64,000 nucleotides of DNA from Thiogranum sp. (GCA_024102665.1 JAGFJP010000163.1:1-64000), one strand, 5' to 3'. Positions 1 to 9,374 are shown, counted from the first letter of the stretch. A program made the numbers and translations. The notes: generated by a model from the sequence alone, not told the origin.

Positions 1-127
1 GGGTGACAACGTCAAGATGACGGTGAGCCTGATCGCGCCGATTGCGATGGAAGAGGGATTGCGCTTTGCGATTCGCGAAGGTGGCCGCACCGTCGGCGCC
101 GGCGTGGTGGCAAAGATCATCGAGTAA
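1..127 (+). CDS. tuf: Elongation factor Tu, C-terminal fragment
   Basis: The window opens inside this gene; the reading frame starts at base 2 and gives 41 residues before a TAA stop. The tail contains [20 protein letters not shown] and GVVAKIIE, the diagnostic end of EF-Tu domain III. EF-Tu is the GTPase that brings aminoacyl-tRNA to the ribosomal A site. Its place directly before rpsJ is the usual str-S10 junction (rpsL-rpsG-fusA-tuf), so the missing upstream genes are probably those. Only domain III is visible; the GTPase domain lies outside the window. Confidence 0.97.
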   Translation, partial: GDNVKMTVSLIAPIAMEEGLRFAIREGGRTVGAGVVAKIIE

Positions 128-139
128 GTTAATTGCGGT

Positions 140-165
140 CGGGGACAGAATCGATTCTGTCCCCG
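140..165. repeat. Perfect 26-bp palindrome with GGGGAC core
   Basis: Bases 140-165 form a perfect self-complementary sequence: arms CGGGGACAGAATC and GATTCTGTCCCCG meet without a loop. It lies 12 bases after the tuf stop and 52 bases before rpsJ. There is no T-run, so it is not an ordinary intrinsic terminator. Similar GGGGAC palindromes occur at 7822-7846, 19795-19837 and 46886-46910, so I treat it as a dispersed REP-like element (inference). Confidence 0.7.
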
Positions 166-177
166 TGCGAAACCGGC

Positions 178-212
178 GAGGCAGATTAAATGCTGCCTCC
201 GCTCTTTTGAGG
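178..212 (+). promoter_or_regulatory. Competing hairpins over the rpsJ ribosome binding site
   Basis: GAGGCAG at 178-184 can pair with CTGCCTC at 193-199. The CCTC inside the second arm (196-199) can instead pair with GAGG at 209-212, which is the Shine-Dalgarno sequence of rpsJ. The two pairings exclude each other, so this short leader could switch between an open and a closed rpsJ start. It does not look like the long L4-binding S10 leader of E. coli. Function is inferred from pairing alone. Confidence 0.3.
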
Positions 213-217
213 TTGAT

Positions 218-529
218 ATGGCAAACCAGAGAATTCGTATTCGCCTGAAGGCGTTTGATCATCGTCTGATCGATCAGTCGGCCCGGGAAATTGTTGAAAC
301 CGCGCGCCGCACCGGAGCGCAGGTGCGTGGCCCGATTCCGCTGCCTACCAAGAAAGAGCGGTTCACCATACTGATTTCGCCGCACGTCAACAAGGACGCG
401 CGCGACCAGTATGAAATCCGTACCCACAAGCGTCTGATGGACATTGTGGATCCCACTGACAAAACCGTCGATGCGCTGATGCGGCTGGATCTCGCTGCCG
501 GCGTGGATGTGCAGATTAAACTGAATTGA
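218..529 (+). CDS. rpsJ: 30S ribosomal protein S10
   Basis: This 103-residue protein has the usual S10 length and opens [20 protein letters not shown], a near-invariant start. S10 sits in the 30S head and, with NusB, also takes part in antitermination. The long loop motif [16 protein letters not shown] is present in full. The ATG is preceded by TTGAGGTTGAT, a good ribosome binding site. It is the first gene of the S10 block, followed after 75 bases by rplC; that gap holds a possible GCGGTC/GACCGC hairpin at 566-581. Confidence 0.99.
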   Translation: MANQRIRIRLKAFDHRLIDQSAREIVETARRTGAQVRGPIPLPTKKERFTILISPHVNKDARDQYEIRTHKRLMDIVDPTDKTVDALMRLDLAAGVDVQIKLN

Positions 530-604
530 TGAAGATGCGGGAGCGCCGGGTTCGGCGCGACCATCGCGGTCAGCAGACCGCTCCTGCAAAAAGAGGCTGT
601 CGAG

Positions 605-1246
605 ATGGCAATCGGATTGATTGGTAGAAAAGCAGGTATGACACGGGTGTTCACCGAAGACGGTGCTTCCGTGCCGGTTACCGTTGTTGAAGTTGAGCCG
701 AACCGCATCACCCAGGTCAAGAACCAGGACAGTGACGGTTACCGTGCCTTCCAGGTCACCACGGGCAGCCGTCGCGCGACGCGCGTCACCAAAGCTGCCG
801 CGGGTCATTTCGCGAAGGCCGGCAGCGAAGCCGGTCGCGGGCTCTGGGAATTCCGCCTGGCGGACGGCGAAGGCGACGATTTCGAGGTCGGCAAACAGAT
901 CGGCGTTGACATCTTCGAGGCCGGTCAGAAGGTCGACGTTGCCGGGACCACTATCGGCAAGGGTTTTGCGGGTGGGGTGAAACGCCACAACTTCCGCATG
1001 CAGGACGCGACCCACGGTAACTCGCTGTCGCACCGCGCGCCCGGCTCCATCGGTCAGTGCCAGACCCCGGGCCGTGTGTTCAAGGGCAAGAAAATGGCGG
1101 GTCACCTGGGTAACGTGCGCCGCACCACCCAGAACCTGGAAATTGTGCGCGTCGACAACGAACGCAACCTGCTGTTGATCAAGGGCGCTGTGCCCGGTGC
1201 CCGCGGCGGCGACGTGATCGTCATGCCGGCGGTCAAGGCGCGATAA
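605..1246 (+). CDS. rplC: 50S ribosomal protein L3
   Basis: A 213-residue protein (E. coli 209) starting [17 protein letters not shown]3 binds 23S rRNA near the 3' end and is an early assembly protein; its central loop reaches the peptidyl transferase centre. The segment [20 protein letters not shown] holds the glutamine that the methyltransferase PrmB modifies in E. coli (known for the family). It is followed by rplD after 13 bases and is clearly part of the same transcript. Confidence 0.99.
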   Translation: MAIGLIGRKAGMTRVFTEDGASVPVTVVEVEPNRITQVKNQDSDGYRAFQVTTGSRRATRVTKAAAGHFAKAGSEAGRGLWEFRLADGEGDDFEVGKQIGVDIFEAGQKVDVAGTTIGKGFAGGVKRHNFRMQDATHGNSLSHRAPGSIGQCQTPGRVFKGKKMAGHLGNVRRTTQNLEIVRVDNERNLLLIKGAVPGARGGDVIVMPAVKAR

Positions 1247-1259
1247 GGGAGTCCGGGAC

Positions 1260-1862
1260 ATGAATATCAATATGCACGGTGGTTCCAGCATGGATGTCGC
1301 GGACGCGGTATTCGGCCAGGAATTCAATGAAAGCCTGGTGCACCAGGTCGTGGTCGCCTACATGGCGGCGGGCCGCGCCGGCACCGTCGGCCAGAAGAGC
1401 CGCTCCGACGTCAGTGGCGGCGGCATCAAGCCCTGGCGTCAAAAGGGTACAGGCCGCGCGCGATCTGGTACAATCCGCAGCCCGCTGTGGCGTGGCGGCG
1501 GCAAAACCTTCGCCGCAACCACTCGCGATTACTCGCAGAAGGTCAACAAGAAAGCCTATCGCGCGGCGATCCGCTCGATTCTTTCGGAACTGCTGCGCCA
1601 GGATCGCCTGGTGGTGGTGGAATCATTCGCGGTCGGCGCTCCGAAGACCAAAGAACTGCTCGGCAAGCTCGGCGCAATGGATCTGGACAAAGTCCTGATC
1701 GTGCATGATGAACCGGACGAGAACCTGTACCTGGCGGCACGCAATCTGCCGCACGTCGATGTTCTCGATACCGCGATCGTGGACCCGGTCAGTCTGGTGG
1801 GCTCGGAAAAGGTGCTGATGACCGTGGCGGCGCTACGGCAGTTCGAGGAGAAGCTCGCATGA
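1260..1862 (+). CDS. rplD: 50S ribosomal protein L4
   Basis: A 200-residue L4 (E. coli 201). The extended internal loop is present ([20 protein letters not shown] and [12 protein letters not shown]), which lines the peptide exit tunnel. In E. coli L4 also represses the S10 operon through the leader RNA and inhibits RNase E; no E. coli-like leader is seen here. Two in-frame ATGs lie at 1260 and 1272; the first follows GGGAGTCCGGGAC and is preferred. The 3' end overlaps rplW by an ATGA junction, implying translational coupling. Confidence 0.99.
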   Translation: MNINMHGGSSMDVADAVFGQEFNESLVHQVVVAYMAAGRAGTVGQKSRSDVSGGGIKPWRQKGTGRARSGTIRSPLWRGGGKTFAATTRDYSQKVNKKAYRAAIRSILSELLRQDRLVVVESFAVGAPKTKELLGKLGAMDLDKVLIVHDEPDENLYLAARNLPHVDVLDTAIVDPVSLVGSEKVLMTVAALRQFEEKLA

Positions 1863-2155
1863 ACAACGAAAGGTTGAGCAAGGTTCTCATCGCCCCGGTG
1901 GTGTCTGAAAAGAGCACGCGTGTCGGCGAGCAGAGCCGGCAAATGGTGTTCAAGGTTCTGCCCGATGCCAGCAAGCCGGAAGTGCGAAAGGCGGTGGAAA
2001 AGATGTTTGACGTTACCGTCATGGCGGTGCAGCTGGCGAACGTCAAGGGCAAGGTAAAACGGTTCGGTCAGACGACCGGTCGGCGTTCCGACTGGAAGAA
2101 GGCGTATGTCACGCTGGCCGAAGGTTCTGATATTGATTTCGTGGGCGCAGAATAA
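1859..2155 (+). CDS. rplW: 50S ribosomal protein L23
   Basis: A 98-residue L23 (E. coli 100). L23 lies at the exit of the peptide tunnel and is the docking site for trigger factor and SRP. The family signatures [11 protein letters not shown] near the N terminus and [20 protein letters not shown] near residues 60-80 are clear. It starts inside the rplD stop (ATGA) and its own TAA shares its last base with the rplB start codon, so the three genes are translationally coupled. Confidence 0.99.
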   Translation: MNNERLSKVLIAPVVSEKSTRVGEQSRQMVFKVLPDASKPEVRKAVEKMFDVTVMAVQLANVKGKVKRFGQTTGRRSDWKKAYVTLAEGSDIDFVGAE

Positions 2156-2982
2156 TGGCTATCGTCAAGTCCAGACCGACTTCACCCGGACGGCGCTTTG
2201 TCGTCAGGATCGTTGAAAGTCAGTTGCACAAGGGTGAGCCGCACACGCCGCTGGTCGAGAAGAAGACCAAGTCGGGCGGGCGCAACAACGCGGGCCGGAT
2301 CACCACCCGGCACCGTGGCGGCGGACATCGCCAGCACTATCGCATTGTCGATTTCAAGCGCAACAAGGACGGCGTGCCGGGCAAGGTAGAACGTCTGGAA
2401 TACGACCCGAATCGCAGTGCCCATATCGCTCTGGTCCTGTACGCTGATGGCGAGCGCCGCTATATCCTGGCGCCACGCGGCATCAGCGCCGGTGCGGAAG
2501 TGCAGAGTGGCATCGATGCACCGATCAAACCGGGCAACACCTTGCCGCTGCGCAACATCCCGCTGGGCACCGTGGTGCACAACGTCGAGATGCGCCCTGG
2601 CAAGGGCGGGCAGCTGGCACGCAGTGCCGGGGCCGGTGTGCAGCTGGTGGCGCGCGAAGGCATTCATGCGACGCTGCGCCTGCGTTCCGGTGAAATGCGC
2701 AAGGTGCCGATCGAATGCCGCGCCACCATCGGCGAAGTCGGCAATTCCGAGCACAACCTGCGCTCCCTGGGCAAGGCCGGCGCCAAGCGCTGGCGCGGTG
2801 TACGTCCCACGGTTCGCGGCGTCGCCATGAACCCGGTCGACCACCCGCACGGCGGTGGCGAAGGCCGCACGTCCGGCGGACGTCACCCGGTAAGCCCGTG
2901 GGGCATGCCGACCAAGGGTTACAAGACCCGCAAGAACAAACGCACCAGCAACATGATTGTGCGTCGTCGCAATCAGAAGTAA
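2155..2982 (+). CDS. rplB: 50S ribosomal protein L2
   Basis: A 275-residue L2 (E. coli 273), one of the most conserved 50S proteins and needed for subunit joining and peptidyl transferase activity. The N-terminal [19 protein letters not shown] segment (OB-fold region) and the C-terminal [14 protein letters not shown] loop with its invariant histidine are both intact. The last residues are rich in Lys and Arg, as usual. rpsS follows after 18 bases. Confidence 0.99.
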   Translation: MAIVKSRPTSPGRRFVVRIVESQLHKGEPHTPLVEKKTKSGGRNNAGRITTRHRGGGHRQHYRIVDFKRNKDGVPGKVERLEYDPNRSAHIALVLYADGERRYILAPRGISAGAEVQSGIDAPIKPGNTLPLRNIPLGTVVHNVEMRPGKGGQLARSAGAGVQLVAREGIHATLRLRSGEMRKVPIECRATIGEVGNSEHNLRSLGKAGAKRWRGVRPTVRGVAMNPVDHPHGGGEGRTSGGRHPVSPWGMPTKGYKTRKNKRTSNMIVRRRNQK

Positions 2983-3000
2983 GGATAGAGGTTAATCATC

Positions 3001-3273
3001 GTGCCGCGTTCCGTAAAAAAAGGACCCTTCATTGATCTTCATCTGGCGAAGAAGGTTGACGAAGCCGTAAGCACCAACAGCCGCAAGCCGATCAAGACCT
3101 GGTCGCGGCGCTCCATGATCCTGCCGGACATGGTCGGGTTGACTATCGCTGTCCACAACGGCCGTCAGCATGTTCCGATCCTGGTCAATGAGAATATGGT
3201 GGGTCACAAACTGGGCGAGTTCGCCGTGACGCGTACCTTCAAGGGTCACGCGGCGGACCGCAAGTCCAAGTAA
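3001..3273 (+). CDS. rpsS: 30S ribosomal protein S19
   Basis: A 90-residue S19 (E. coli 92) beginning [15 protein letters not shown]. It forms a complex with S13 in the 30S head and contacts the A-site region. The start codon is GTG at 3001, unusual in this operon; a GAGGTTAATCATC leader gives a suitable ribosome binding site and homology begins exactly there. The signature [16 protein letters not shown] is intact near the C terminus. Confidence 0.99.
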   Translation: MPRSVKKGPFIDLHLAKKVDEAVSTNSRKPIKTWSRRSMILPDMVGLTIAVHNGRQHVPILVNENMVGHKLGEFAVTRTFKGHAADRKSK

Positions 3274-3285
3274 GGGTATCGACGT

Positions 3286-3621
3286 ATGCAAGCGACAGCC
3301 AAATTGAGTCACGCGCGTGTTTCTGCGCAGAAGTGCCGCCTGGTGGCTGACCAGGTGCGCGGTCTGCCGGTGGAAAAGGCGCTGCAGATCCTGTCCTTCA
3401 GCCCCAAGAAGAGCGCGCACCTGGTGCGCAAGGTGCTGGAATCGGCGATCGCCAACGCCGAGCACAACGAGGGCGCGGATGTGGACGAGCTGAAGATTTC
3501 CGAAATCTGCGTGGACGAAGGTCCGACGCTGAAACGCTGGCGGGCAAGAGCAAAAGGTCGTGCGAACCATATTTTCAAGCGCACGAGTCATATCAAGATC
3601 ACTGTTGCGGAACAGCAGTAA
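3286..3621 (+). CDS. rplV: 50S ribosomal protein L22
   Basis: A 111-residue L22 (E. coli 110). Its beta-hairpin lines the exit tunnel narrowing where macrolides and stalling peptides act. The hairpin sequence ([20 protein letters not shown]) and the N-terminal [14 protein letters not shown] motif are normal. It lies 12 bases after rpsS and 29 before rpsC in the usual order. Confidence 0.99.
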   Translation: MQATAKLSHARVSAQKCRLVADQVRGLPVEKALQILSFSPKKSAHLVRKVLESAIANAEHNEGADVDELKISEICVDEGPTLKRWRARAKGRANHIFKRTSHIKITVAEQQ

Positions 3622-3650
3622 TCACGGGCATAGATTAAAGAGAGTACGGC

Positions 3651-4334
3651 ATGGGCCAGAAAGTACATCCTGTAGGTATACGCCTCGGCATAGTCAAGGA
3701 CTGGACATCCACATGGTTCGCGAATTCGCAGAACTATGCGGATTTCCTCAACCTTGACCTGGAAGTGCGTGATTTCATCAAGGAGCGCCTGAAGCACGCG
3801 TCGGTGAGCCGCATCCAGATCGCGCGCCCTGCCAGTAACGCGGTGATCACGGTCCATACCGCACGGCCCGGCATCGTGATCGGCAAAAAAGGCGAGGACA
3901 TCGAAAAGCTGCGTGCCGAAGTTGCCCGCAAGATGGGCATGCCGGTGCACATCAATATCGAGGAAATCCGCAAGCCGGAAATCGAAGCGCAACTGGTCGC
4001 CGAAAGCGTTGCCCAGCAGCTCGAGCGTCGCATCATGTTCCGTCGTGCCATGAAGCGCGCCGTGGGCAATGCCATGCGCCTCGGCGCCGAAGGCATCAAG
4101 ATCATGGTAGCGGGCCGCCTCAACGGCGCGGAAATCGCCCGCACCGAATGGTACCGCGAAGGCCGTGTGCCGCTGCACACGCTGCGCGCCGACATCGATT
4201 ACGGCTTCACCGAGGCCAGCACCACCTACGGCGTCATCGGCGTCAAGGTGTGGGTGTTCAAGGGCGAGATCCTGGGCCGCGAGGAGCAGGCTGTCGAACC
4301 CGAAGCTGCCAAGAAAGCAGCGGCCGGTAAATAA
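3651..4334 (+). CDS. rpsC: 30S ribosomal protein S3
   Basis: A 227-residue S3 (E. coli 233) starting [14 protein letters not shown]. The N-terminal KH domain contains the GxxG-type loop [12 protein letters not shown] around residues 77-90, which binds RNA; S3 lines the mRNA entry channel and contributes to the ribosomal helicase activity. The C-terminal domain includes [20 protein letters not shown]. The tail is short and Ala/Lys-rich. rplP follows after 14 bases. Confidence 0.99.
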   Translation: MGQKVHPVGIRLGIVKDWTSTWFANSQNYADFLNLDLEVRDFIKERLKHASVSRIQIARPASNAVITVHTARPGIVIGKKGEDIEKLRAEVARKMGMPVHINIEEIRKPEIEAQLVAESVAQQLERRIMFRRAMKRAVGNAMRLGAEGIKIMVAGRLNGAEIARTEWYREGRVPLHTLRADIDYGFTEASTTYGVIGVKVWVFKGEILGREEQAVEPEAAKKAAAGK

Positions 4335-4348
4335 GGGGATCGCGAGAC

Positions 4349-4762
4349 ATGTTACAGCCGAAGAGAACCAAATTCCGCAAGCAGTTCAAGGGCCGCAACA
4401 CCGGTCTGGCGACCAGCGGCAACAAGTGCAGCTTTGGTGAGTATGCGCTGAAGGCGACTACCCGTGGTCAGCTGACGGCCCGTCAGATCGAAGCCGCGCG
4501 CCGCGCCATTACCCGTCACGTGAAGCGCGGCGGCAAGCTGTGGATCCGTATTTTTCCGGATGTGCCCATCACCAAGAAGCCCATCGAAGTGCGTCAGGGC
4601 AAGGGCAAGGGCAACGTCGAGTACTGGGTGGCCAAGATCCAGCCGGGTCGTGTGCTGTATGAAATGGAAGGCGTTTCGGAAGAGCTGGCGCGTGAAGCGT
4701 TCAAGCTGGCGGCGGCCAAGCTTCCGGTGCGCACCACCTTTATCAACCGGACGGTGATGTGA
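4349..4762 (+). CDS. rplP: 50S ribosomal protein L16
   Basis: A 137-residue L16 (E. coli 136) starting [20 protein letters not shown]. It stabilises A-site tRNA on the large subunit. The conserved motif [20 protein letters not shown] and the following [19 protein letters not shown], which holds the arginine hydroxylated in E. coli, are present. Its TGA stop overlaps the first base of the rpmC ATG, so L16 and L29 are coupled. Confidence 0.99.
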   Translation: MLQPKRTKFRKQFKGRNTGLATSGNKCSFGEYALKATTRGQLTARQIEAARRAITRHVKRGGKLWIRIFPDVPITKKPIEVRQGKGKGNVEYWVAKIQPGRVLYEMEGVSEELAREAFKLAAAKLPVRTTFINRTVM

Positions 4763-4965
4763 TGAATGCCAGTGACCTTCGTCAGAAATCCGCCGACGAG
4801 CTCAAACTGGAGCTCGACGGTCTGTTGCGCGAGCAGTTCAATCTGCGCATGCAGAAAGGAACCGGTCAGCTGTCGCGTCCGGACCAGGTGAAGAAAGTGC
4901 GCCGCAACATTGCGCGCATCAAGACTGTACTGAACGAGAAAGCCAAGGCAGGTAAAGCGGCATGA
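4762..4965 (+). CDS. rpmC: 50S ribosomal protein L29
   Basis: A 67-residue L29 (E. coli 63), two long helices near the tunnel exit next to L23. The family pattern [20 protein letters not shown] followed by [19 protein letters not shown] is clear. ATG at 4762 overlaps the rplP stop; an in-frame GTG three bases upstream is possible but less likely. The 3' end overlaps rpsQ by ATGA. Confidence 0.98.
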   Translation: MNASDLRQKSADELKLELDGLLREQFNLRMQKGTGQLSRPDQVKKVRRNIARIKTVLNEKAKAGKAA

Positions 4966-5231
4966 GTGAACAGAGCAAAGTGGTACGGACTCTGACCGGT
5001 CGCGTCGTCAGCGACAAGATGGACAAGAGTGCCGTTGTGCTGGTCGAGCGTCGTGTGCGTCACCCGCTGTACGGAAAATACATCCGCCGTTCCACCAAGG
5101 TGCATGTTCATGACGAGAACAATGACTGCAAGCAGGGTGATATGGTGATGATTCGTGAATGCCGTCCGGTGTCCAGGACCAAGAACTGGACGCTGGTGGA
5201 AGTTGTTGAACGGGCTGCGCTGGTTGATTGA
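4962..5231 (+). CDS. rpsQ: 30S ribosomal protein S17
   Basis: An 89-residue S17 (E. coli 84), an OB-fold protein that binds 16S rRNA early in assembly. The motifs [20 protein letters not shown] and [20 protein letters not shown] are typical. It starts within the rpmC stop codon. In E. coli rpsQ is the last S10-operon gene; only 30 bases separate it from rplN here, with no terminator or convincing promoter, so the S10 and spc groups probably run together. Confidence 0.99.
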   Translation: MSEQSKVVRTLTGRVVSDKMDKSAVVLVERRVRHPLYGKYIRRSTKVHVHDENNDCKQGDMVMIRECRPVSRTKNWTLVEVVERAALVD

Positions 5232-5261
5232 GCCAGAGAATTACCTGAACGGGGATAAGTC

Positions 5262-5630
5262 ATGATCCAGATGCAATCCAAATTGGATGTTGCCGACAAC
5301 AGCGGCGCGCGGCGCCTGCAGTGCATCAAGGTGCTCGGCGGGTCACACCGCCGTTACGCCAATATCGGCGACATCATCAAAGTCAGCGTTAAAGAGGCGA
5401 TTCCCCGCGGCAAGGTGAAAAAGGGTGAAGTCTACAACGCTGTGGTGGTTCGTACTGCGAAGGGTGTGCGTCGTCCCGACGGATCGCTGATCCGTTTCGA
5501 CGGAAATGCCGCCGTGTTGCTCAATGCCAAGCTGGAGCCGATCGGTACCCGTATCTTCGGCCCGGTGACGCGCGAGCTTCGCAGCGAACGGTTTATGAAG
5601 ATTATTTCGCTGGCGCCGGAAGTGCTGTAA
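5262..5630 (+). CDS. rplN: 50S ribosomal protein L14
   Basis: A 122-residue L14 (E. coli 123), at the subunit interface where it binds 23S rRNA, L19 and silencing factor RsfS. It opens [20 protein letters not shown] and has the family block [16 protein letters not shown] and [13 protein letters not shown]. First gene of the spc group; the 30-base gap to rpsQ carries only a GGGGATAAGTC ribosome binding region. Confidence 0.99.
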   Translation: MIQMQSKLDVADNSGARRLQCIKVLGGSHRRYANIGDIIKVSVKEAIPRGKVKKGEVYNAVVVRTAKGVRRPDGSLIRFDGNAAVLLNAKLEPIGTRIFGPVTRELRSERFMKIISLAPEVL

Positions 5631-5645
5631 GCGGGAGTCACGATT

Positions 5646-5966
5646 ATGCGCAAGATTCGAAAAGGCGATGATGTCGTCGTAACAACCGGCAAGGACAGCG
5701 GCAAGCGCGGTACCGTGCTGCGTGTGCTGTCCGACAGCGACAAGCTGGTGGTGGAAAACGTCAACATCGTGAAGAAGCACACCAAGCCGAACCCGCAGCG
5801 TGGCATCGCCGGCGGTATCGTGGAGAAGGAAATGCCCATCCACGTTTCCAACGTGATGCTGTACAACCCGCAGACCAAAAAGGCTGACCGCGTGGGTTTC
5901 CGCATCCTGGAAGACGGCCGCAAGGTGCGTGTATTCAAGTCCACCAGCGAAGTCGTGGACGTTTGA
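5646..5966 (+). CDS. rplX: 50S ribosomal protein L24
   Basis: A 106-residue L24 (E. coli 104), an assembly initiator that binds the 5' region of 23S rRNA. The KOW motif ([20 protein letters not shown]) occupies the N-terminal third. The middle holds [20 protein letters not shown]. It is placed as expected between L14 and L5. Confidence 0.99.
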   Translation: MRKIRKGDDVVVTTGKDSGKRGTVLRVLSDSDKLVVENVNIVKKHTKPNPQRGIAGGIVEKEMPIHVSNVMLYNPQTKKADRVGFRILEDGRKVRVFKSTSEVVDV

Positions 5967-5982
5967 GAGTGAGTAGCTAGAG

Positions 5983-6522
5983 ATGGCCAGGTTACAAGAT
6001 CTGTATCGCGACGAAATTGCCAAGAAGCTCAATGAGCAGTTTGGCTACAAGAACGTGATGGAAATTCCGCGCATCACCAAGATCACCATCAACATGGGTG
6101 TCGGTGAAGCGATCGGTGACCGCAAGGTGATGGAGCATGCCCTGAGCGACATGGAGAAAATCTCCGGTCAGAAGGGTATTGTCCGCAACGCGCGCAAATC
6201 GGTGGCGGGTTTCAAGCTGCGCGAAGGCTGGCCGGTCGGCTGCAAGGTCACACTGCGCCGCGAACGCATGTACGAGTTCCTGGATCGCCTCATCAACATC
6301 GCGATCCCGCGCATCCGCGACTTCCGCGGCATGAGCCCGAAGGCGTTCGACGGCCGCGGCAACTACAACATGGGTGTCCGGGAGCAGATCATTTTCCCGG
6401 AAGTGGACTACGACAAAATCGACGCGCTGCGTGGCATGGATATCAATATCACCACCACCGCCAGAACCGACGAGGAAGGACGCGCCCTGCTGGCTGCGTT
6501 CAACTTCCCGTTCAAGAGCTGA
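5983..6522 (+). CDS. rplE: 50S ribosomal protein L5
   Basis: A 179-residue L5, exactly the E. coli length, part of the central protuberance that binds 5S rRNA. The motifs [33 protein letters not shown] and [19 protein letters not shown] are all present. It is followed 13 bases later by rpsN. Confidence 0.99.
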   Translation: MARLQDLYRDEIAKKLNEQFGYKNVMEIPRITKITINMGVGEAIGDRKVMEHALSDMEKISGQKGIVRNARKSVAGFKLREGWPVGCKVTLRRERMYEFLDRLINIAIPRIRDFRGMSPKAFDGRGNYNMGVREQIIFPEVDYDKIDALRGMDINITTTARTDEEGRALLAAFNFPFKS

Positions 6523-6535
6523 GGACCGGAAAAGC

Positions 6536-6841
6536 ATGGCAAAGACTTGCATGATCATGCGCGAAAAGAAGCGCGCCAAGACGGTGAAGAAGTACGCCAG
6601 GAAACGCGCCGAACTGAAGGCGATCATCGGCAATGTGAACAAGTCCGATGAAGAGCGGATGGAAGCGCAGAGGAAATTGCAGATGCAGCCGCGCAACGCC
6701 AGCGCCTGCCGCCAGCGCAACCGCTGCCGTATTACCGGGCGCCCGCACGGTTATTACCGCAAGTTCGGTCTGGCGCGCAACAAGCTGCGCGAGCACGCCA
6801 TGGCGGGTGATGTTCCCGGCCTGGTTAAGGCAAGCTGGTAA
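6536..6841 (+). CDS. rpsN: 30S ribosomal protein S14, long zinc-independent type
   Basis: A 101-residue S14 starting [20 protein letters not shown]. This is the long form found in E. coli rather than the 61-residue zinc-ribbon form; the C-terminal block reads [20 protein letters not shown] and lacks the full four-Cys ribbon. It sits in the 30S head next to S3 and S10. The ATG at 6536 follows GAGGACCGGAAAAGC. Confidence 0.98.
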   Translation: MAKTCMIMREKKRAKTVKKYARKRAELKAIIGNVNKSDEERMEAQRKLQMQPRNASACRQRNRCRITGRPHGYYRKFGLARNKLREHAMAGDVPGLVKASW

Positions 6842-6871
6842 AGCAGAGAATTTGACAGAGGTACGCAAGCT

Positions 6872-7264
6872 ATGATGACTGATCCTATAGCCGACATGCT
6901 GACCCGCATCCGTAATGGACAGCGTGCAGGCAAGGTTTCGGTGTTGATGCCGTCTTCGAAACTGAAGTCTTCGATTGCCCAGGTTCTGAAGGACGAGGGT
7001 TATATCGCGGATTTCCAGGTGAAAGACGATGCCGGCAAAACGGTAATGAGTGTCGATCTGAAATATTACGAAGGCCGGCCGGTTATCGATGACATCAAGC
7101 GGGTCAGCCGCCCCGGCCTGCGTATCTACAAGGCCAAAGATGAACTGCCGACGGTTCAGGGCGGTTTGGGTGTTGCGATCGTATCGACCTCCAAGGGGGT
7201 CATGAGTGATCGCGCTGCGCGCGCTGCCGGCGAAGGCGGCGAAGTGCTGTGCTACGTTTCCTGA
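6872..7264 (+). CDS. rpsH: 30S ribosomal protein S8
   Basis: A 130-residue S8, the E. coli length. S8 binds helix 21 of 16S rRNA and in E. coli represses the spc operon by binding mRNA near rplE. Motifs [29 protein letters not shown] and [13 protein letters not shown] are intact. Two adjacent ATG codons at 6872 and 6875 are both usable. Confidence 0.99.
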   Translation: MMTDPIADMLTRIRNGQRAGKVSVLMPSSKLKSSIAQVLKDEGYIADFQVKDDAGKTVMSVDLKYYEGRPVIDDIKRVSRPGLRIYKAKDELPTVQGGLGVAIVSTSKGVMSDRAARAAGEGGEVLCYVS

Positions 7265-7276
7265 TGAGATAAGACC

Positions 7277-7810
7277 ATGTCCAGAGTCGCAAAAAATCCG
7301 GTTGAACTGCCGTCTGGCGTCGAGGTCAAAATCGACGGCCGGCTGGTGACCGTCAAGGGCAGCAAGGGCTCCCTCGAACACGACATCCATGCTTCAGTGA
7401 AAGTCGAGCAGGACAACAACGTGCTGACCTTCGCGCCGCGCGACGGTTCCAAGACCGCCGATGCGCTGGCGGGCACCACGCGCGCGCTGCTGAGCAACAT
7501 GATTGCCGGTGTCAGCCAGGGTTTCGAGAAGAAGCTGCAGCTGGTCGGTGTCGGTTACCGCGCCCAGGCCCAGGGCAAGACCCTCAACCTGACACTTGGT
7601 TTTTCACATCCGGTGGATTACCCGGTGCCGGAAGGCATTACGGTGGAAACCCCGAGCCAGACGGAAATCGTCGTCAGAGGCGTGGACAAGCAAAAGGTAG
7701 GACAGGTGGCGGCTGAAATCCGCGCCTACCGTCCGCCGGAGCCGTACAAGGGCAAGGGTGTGAAATACGCCGATGAAGTCATCGTGCGTAAGGAAGCCAA
7801 GAAGAAGTAA
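7277..7810 (+). CDS. rplF: 50S ribosomal protein L6
   Basis: A 177-residue L6, the E. coli length, made of two similar RNA-binding domains near the factor-binding site. It starts [20 protein letters not shown] and ends with the hallmark [20 protein letters not shown]. Unlike the other junctions here, the gap to rplR (58 bases) is long and contains a GGGGAC-type hairpin. Confidence 0.99.
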   Translation: MSRVAKNPVELPSGVEVKIDGRLVTVKGSKGSLEHDIHASVKVEQDNNVLTFAPRDGSKTADALAGTTRALLSNMIAGVSQGFEKKLQLVGVGYRAQAQGKTLNLTLGFSHPVDYPVPEGITVETPSQTEIVVRGVDKQKVGQVAAEIRAYRPPEPYKGKGVKYADEVIVRKEAKKK

Positions 7811-7821
7811 TCGGAATGATC

Positions 7822-7846
7822 GGGGACAGATTTACAGTCTGTCCCT
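7822..7846. repeat. GGGGAC-type hairpin inside the spc operon
   Basis: GGGACAGA at 7823-7830 pairs with TCTGTCCC at 7838-7845 around the loop TTTACAG, and a G-T pair extends the stem by one. It fills most of the only sizeable gap in this part of the operon (rplF-rplR). There is no T-run. The arms match the palindrome at 140-165 in eight of eight bases, so both belong to one repeat family. Confidence 0.65.
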
Positions 7847-7868
7847 CAACGAAATGCAGGGTATCAGC

Positions 7869-8222
7869 ATGGACAAGAAGGCATCAAGACTGCGTCGCGC
7901 CACCAAGGGTCGCGCCAAGATTCATGAGCTGGGCAGGCCGCGCCTGTGCGTTCATCGCACGCCGCGCCACATTTATGCGCAGATTATCGATGGCTCCGGC
8001 GACCGCGTGCTGGCCAGTGCCTCGACGCTGGACCGCGAGCTGCGCAAGGAAATGACGGGTACCGGTAATGTCGCGGCTGCCGCCGCAATCGGCAAGGCAG
8101 TGGCAGAGCGGGCGAAAGCGGCGGGGGTTTCCGCGGTTGCTTTCGATCGTTCCGGTTTCAAATATCACGGTCGCATCAAGGCGCTGGCGGATGCCGCGCG
8201 TGAAAGCGGTCTGGAATTCTAG
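7869..8222 (+). CDS. rplR: 50S ribosomal protein L18
   Basis: A 117-residue L18, the E. coli length, which binds 5S rRNA with L5 and L25. It starts [20 protein letters not shown]; a longer in-frame extension into the upstream hairpin element is not conserved and is rejected. [19 protein letters not shown] and the C-terminal [20 protein letters not shown] are typical. Confidence 0.98.
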   Translation: MDKKASRLRRATKGRAKIHELGRPRLCVHRTPRHIYAQIIDGSGDRVLASASTLDRELRKEMTGTGNVAAAAAIGKAVAERAKAAGVSAVAFDRSGFKYHGRIKALADAARESGLEF

Positions 8223-8236
8223 CTAAGGGTTGCACA

Positions 8237-8743
8237 ATGGCGAATGTCGATACACAAGCGAGTTCAGACGGTCTGCAGGAAAAGCTGATCGGGATCAACC
8301 GTGTCGCCAAGGTGGTGAAGGGTGGCCGTCAGTTCGGCTTTGCAGCTCTTACCGTCGTTGGTGATGGCGAAGGCCGCGTCGGCTTTGGCCGCGGCAAGGC
8401 GCGTGAAGTGCCGGTCGCGATACAGAAGGCGATGGAAAACGCGCGCAAGAACATGAAGAACGTCGCGCTGAAGGACGGCACGCTGCAGTATCCGATTACG
8501 GCGACGTTCGGCGCCGCGAAGGTGTTCATGCAGCCGGCGTCCGAAGGTACCGGCATTATCGCCGGCGGCGCCATGCGCGCTGTCTTCGAGGTGGTCGGTG
8601 TGCGTGACGTGCTCGCCAAGTGCATCGGCACCAACAATCCGATTAACGTTGTTCGGGCCACCATGAAGGGTCTGGCTGCAATGCGCTCGCCCGAACAGAT
8701 TGCCGCCAAGCGTGGCAAGAAGGTCGACGAGATTCTGGGGTAA
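8237..8743 (+). CDS. rpsE: 30S ribosomal protein S5
   Basis: A 168-residue S5 (E. coli 167), located by the mRNA entry and important for decoding accuracy. The double-stranded RNA-binding-like N-terminal domain contains [20 protein letters not shown] and [18 protein letters not shown]; the C-terminal domain contains [19 protein letters not shown]. It is followed after three bases by rpmD. Confidence 0.99.
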   Translation: MANVDTQASSDGLQEKLIGINRVAKVVKGGRQFGFAALTVVGDGEGRVGFGRGKAREVPVAIQKAMENARKNMKNVALKDGTLQYPITATFGAAKVFMQPASEGTGIIAGGAMRAVFEVVGVRDVLAKCIGTNNPINVVRATMKGLAAMRSPEQIAAKRGKKVDEILG

Positions 8744-8746
8744 GTC

Positions 8747-8932
8747 ATGGCGGACAAGAAACTGAAAGTAACCCTGGTCAGGAGCACCAACAAGCGCCTG
8801 GAAACGCACAAGGCGTGCGCGCGCGGGCTGGGACTGCGCCGCATGCACCACACTGTCGAGGTCACGGACACGCCGGAGAATCGCGGCATGATCGACAAGA
8901 TCTCGTACATGGTCCAGGTAGAGGAAGGCTAG
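8747..8932 (+). CDS. rpmD: 50S ribosomal protein L30
   Basis: A 61-residue L30 (E. coli 59) with [20 protein letters not shown] and [19 protein letters not shown], the normal family pattern. Its presence is informative because many bacteria lack rpmD. It sits one base before rplO. Confidence 0.98.
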   Translation: MADKKLKVTLVRSTNKRLETHKACARGLGLRRMHHTVEVTDTPENRGMIDKISYMVQVEEG

Positions 8933-8933
8933 C

Positions 8934-9368
8934 ATGAAACTGAATTCATTAACGCCGGCTGCCGGCAGCAGGCCCGCGGCCAAGCGCGTCGGGCGCGGCA
9001 TCGGTTCCGGCCTCGGCAAAACCTGCGGTCGCGGCCACAAGGGTCAGAAATCCCGTGCCGGCGGATTCCACAAGGTCGGCTTCGAAGGCGGCCAGATGCC
9101 GCTGCAGCGGCGCCTGCCGAAAATCGGTTTCATCTCGCGCAAGTCGCTGGTGACCGAAGAAGTGCGTTTGCCCGAAATCGCCGGGGTTGAGGGCGACACG
9201 GTCGACCTGGGAACCCTGAAAGCCGCGGGTGTGATCAGACAGGGAACGCTGCATGCCAAGATCATCGCCTCCGGCGAAATCGCCAGGGCGGTCACGGTGC
9301 GTGGTGTTCGTGTTACCAAGGGTGCGCGTGCAGCGATCGAAGCGGCTGGCGGCAAGGTCGAGGATTAA
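8934..9368 (+). CDS. rplO: 50S ribosomal protein L15
   Basis: A 144-residue L15, the E. coli length, a late 50S assembly protein with a long N-terminal extension. The Gly/Arg-rich segment [20 protein letters not shown] and the motif [17 protein letters not shown] are classic. The last gene before secY, with a six-base gap. Confidence 0.99.
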   Translation: MKLNSLTPAAGSRPAAKRVGRGIGSGLGKTCGRGHKGQKSRAGGFHKVGFEGGQMPLQRRLPKIGFISRKSLVTEEVRLPEIAGVEGDTVDLGTLKAAGVIRQGTLHAKIIASGEIARAVTVRGVRVTKGARAAIEAAGGKVED

Positions 9369-9374
9369 CGGCTG

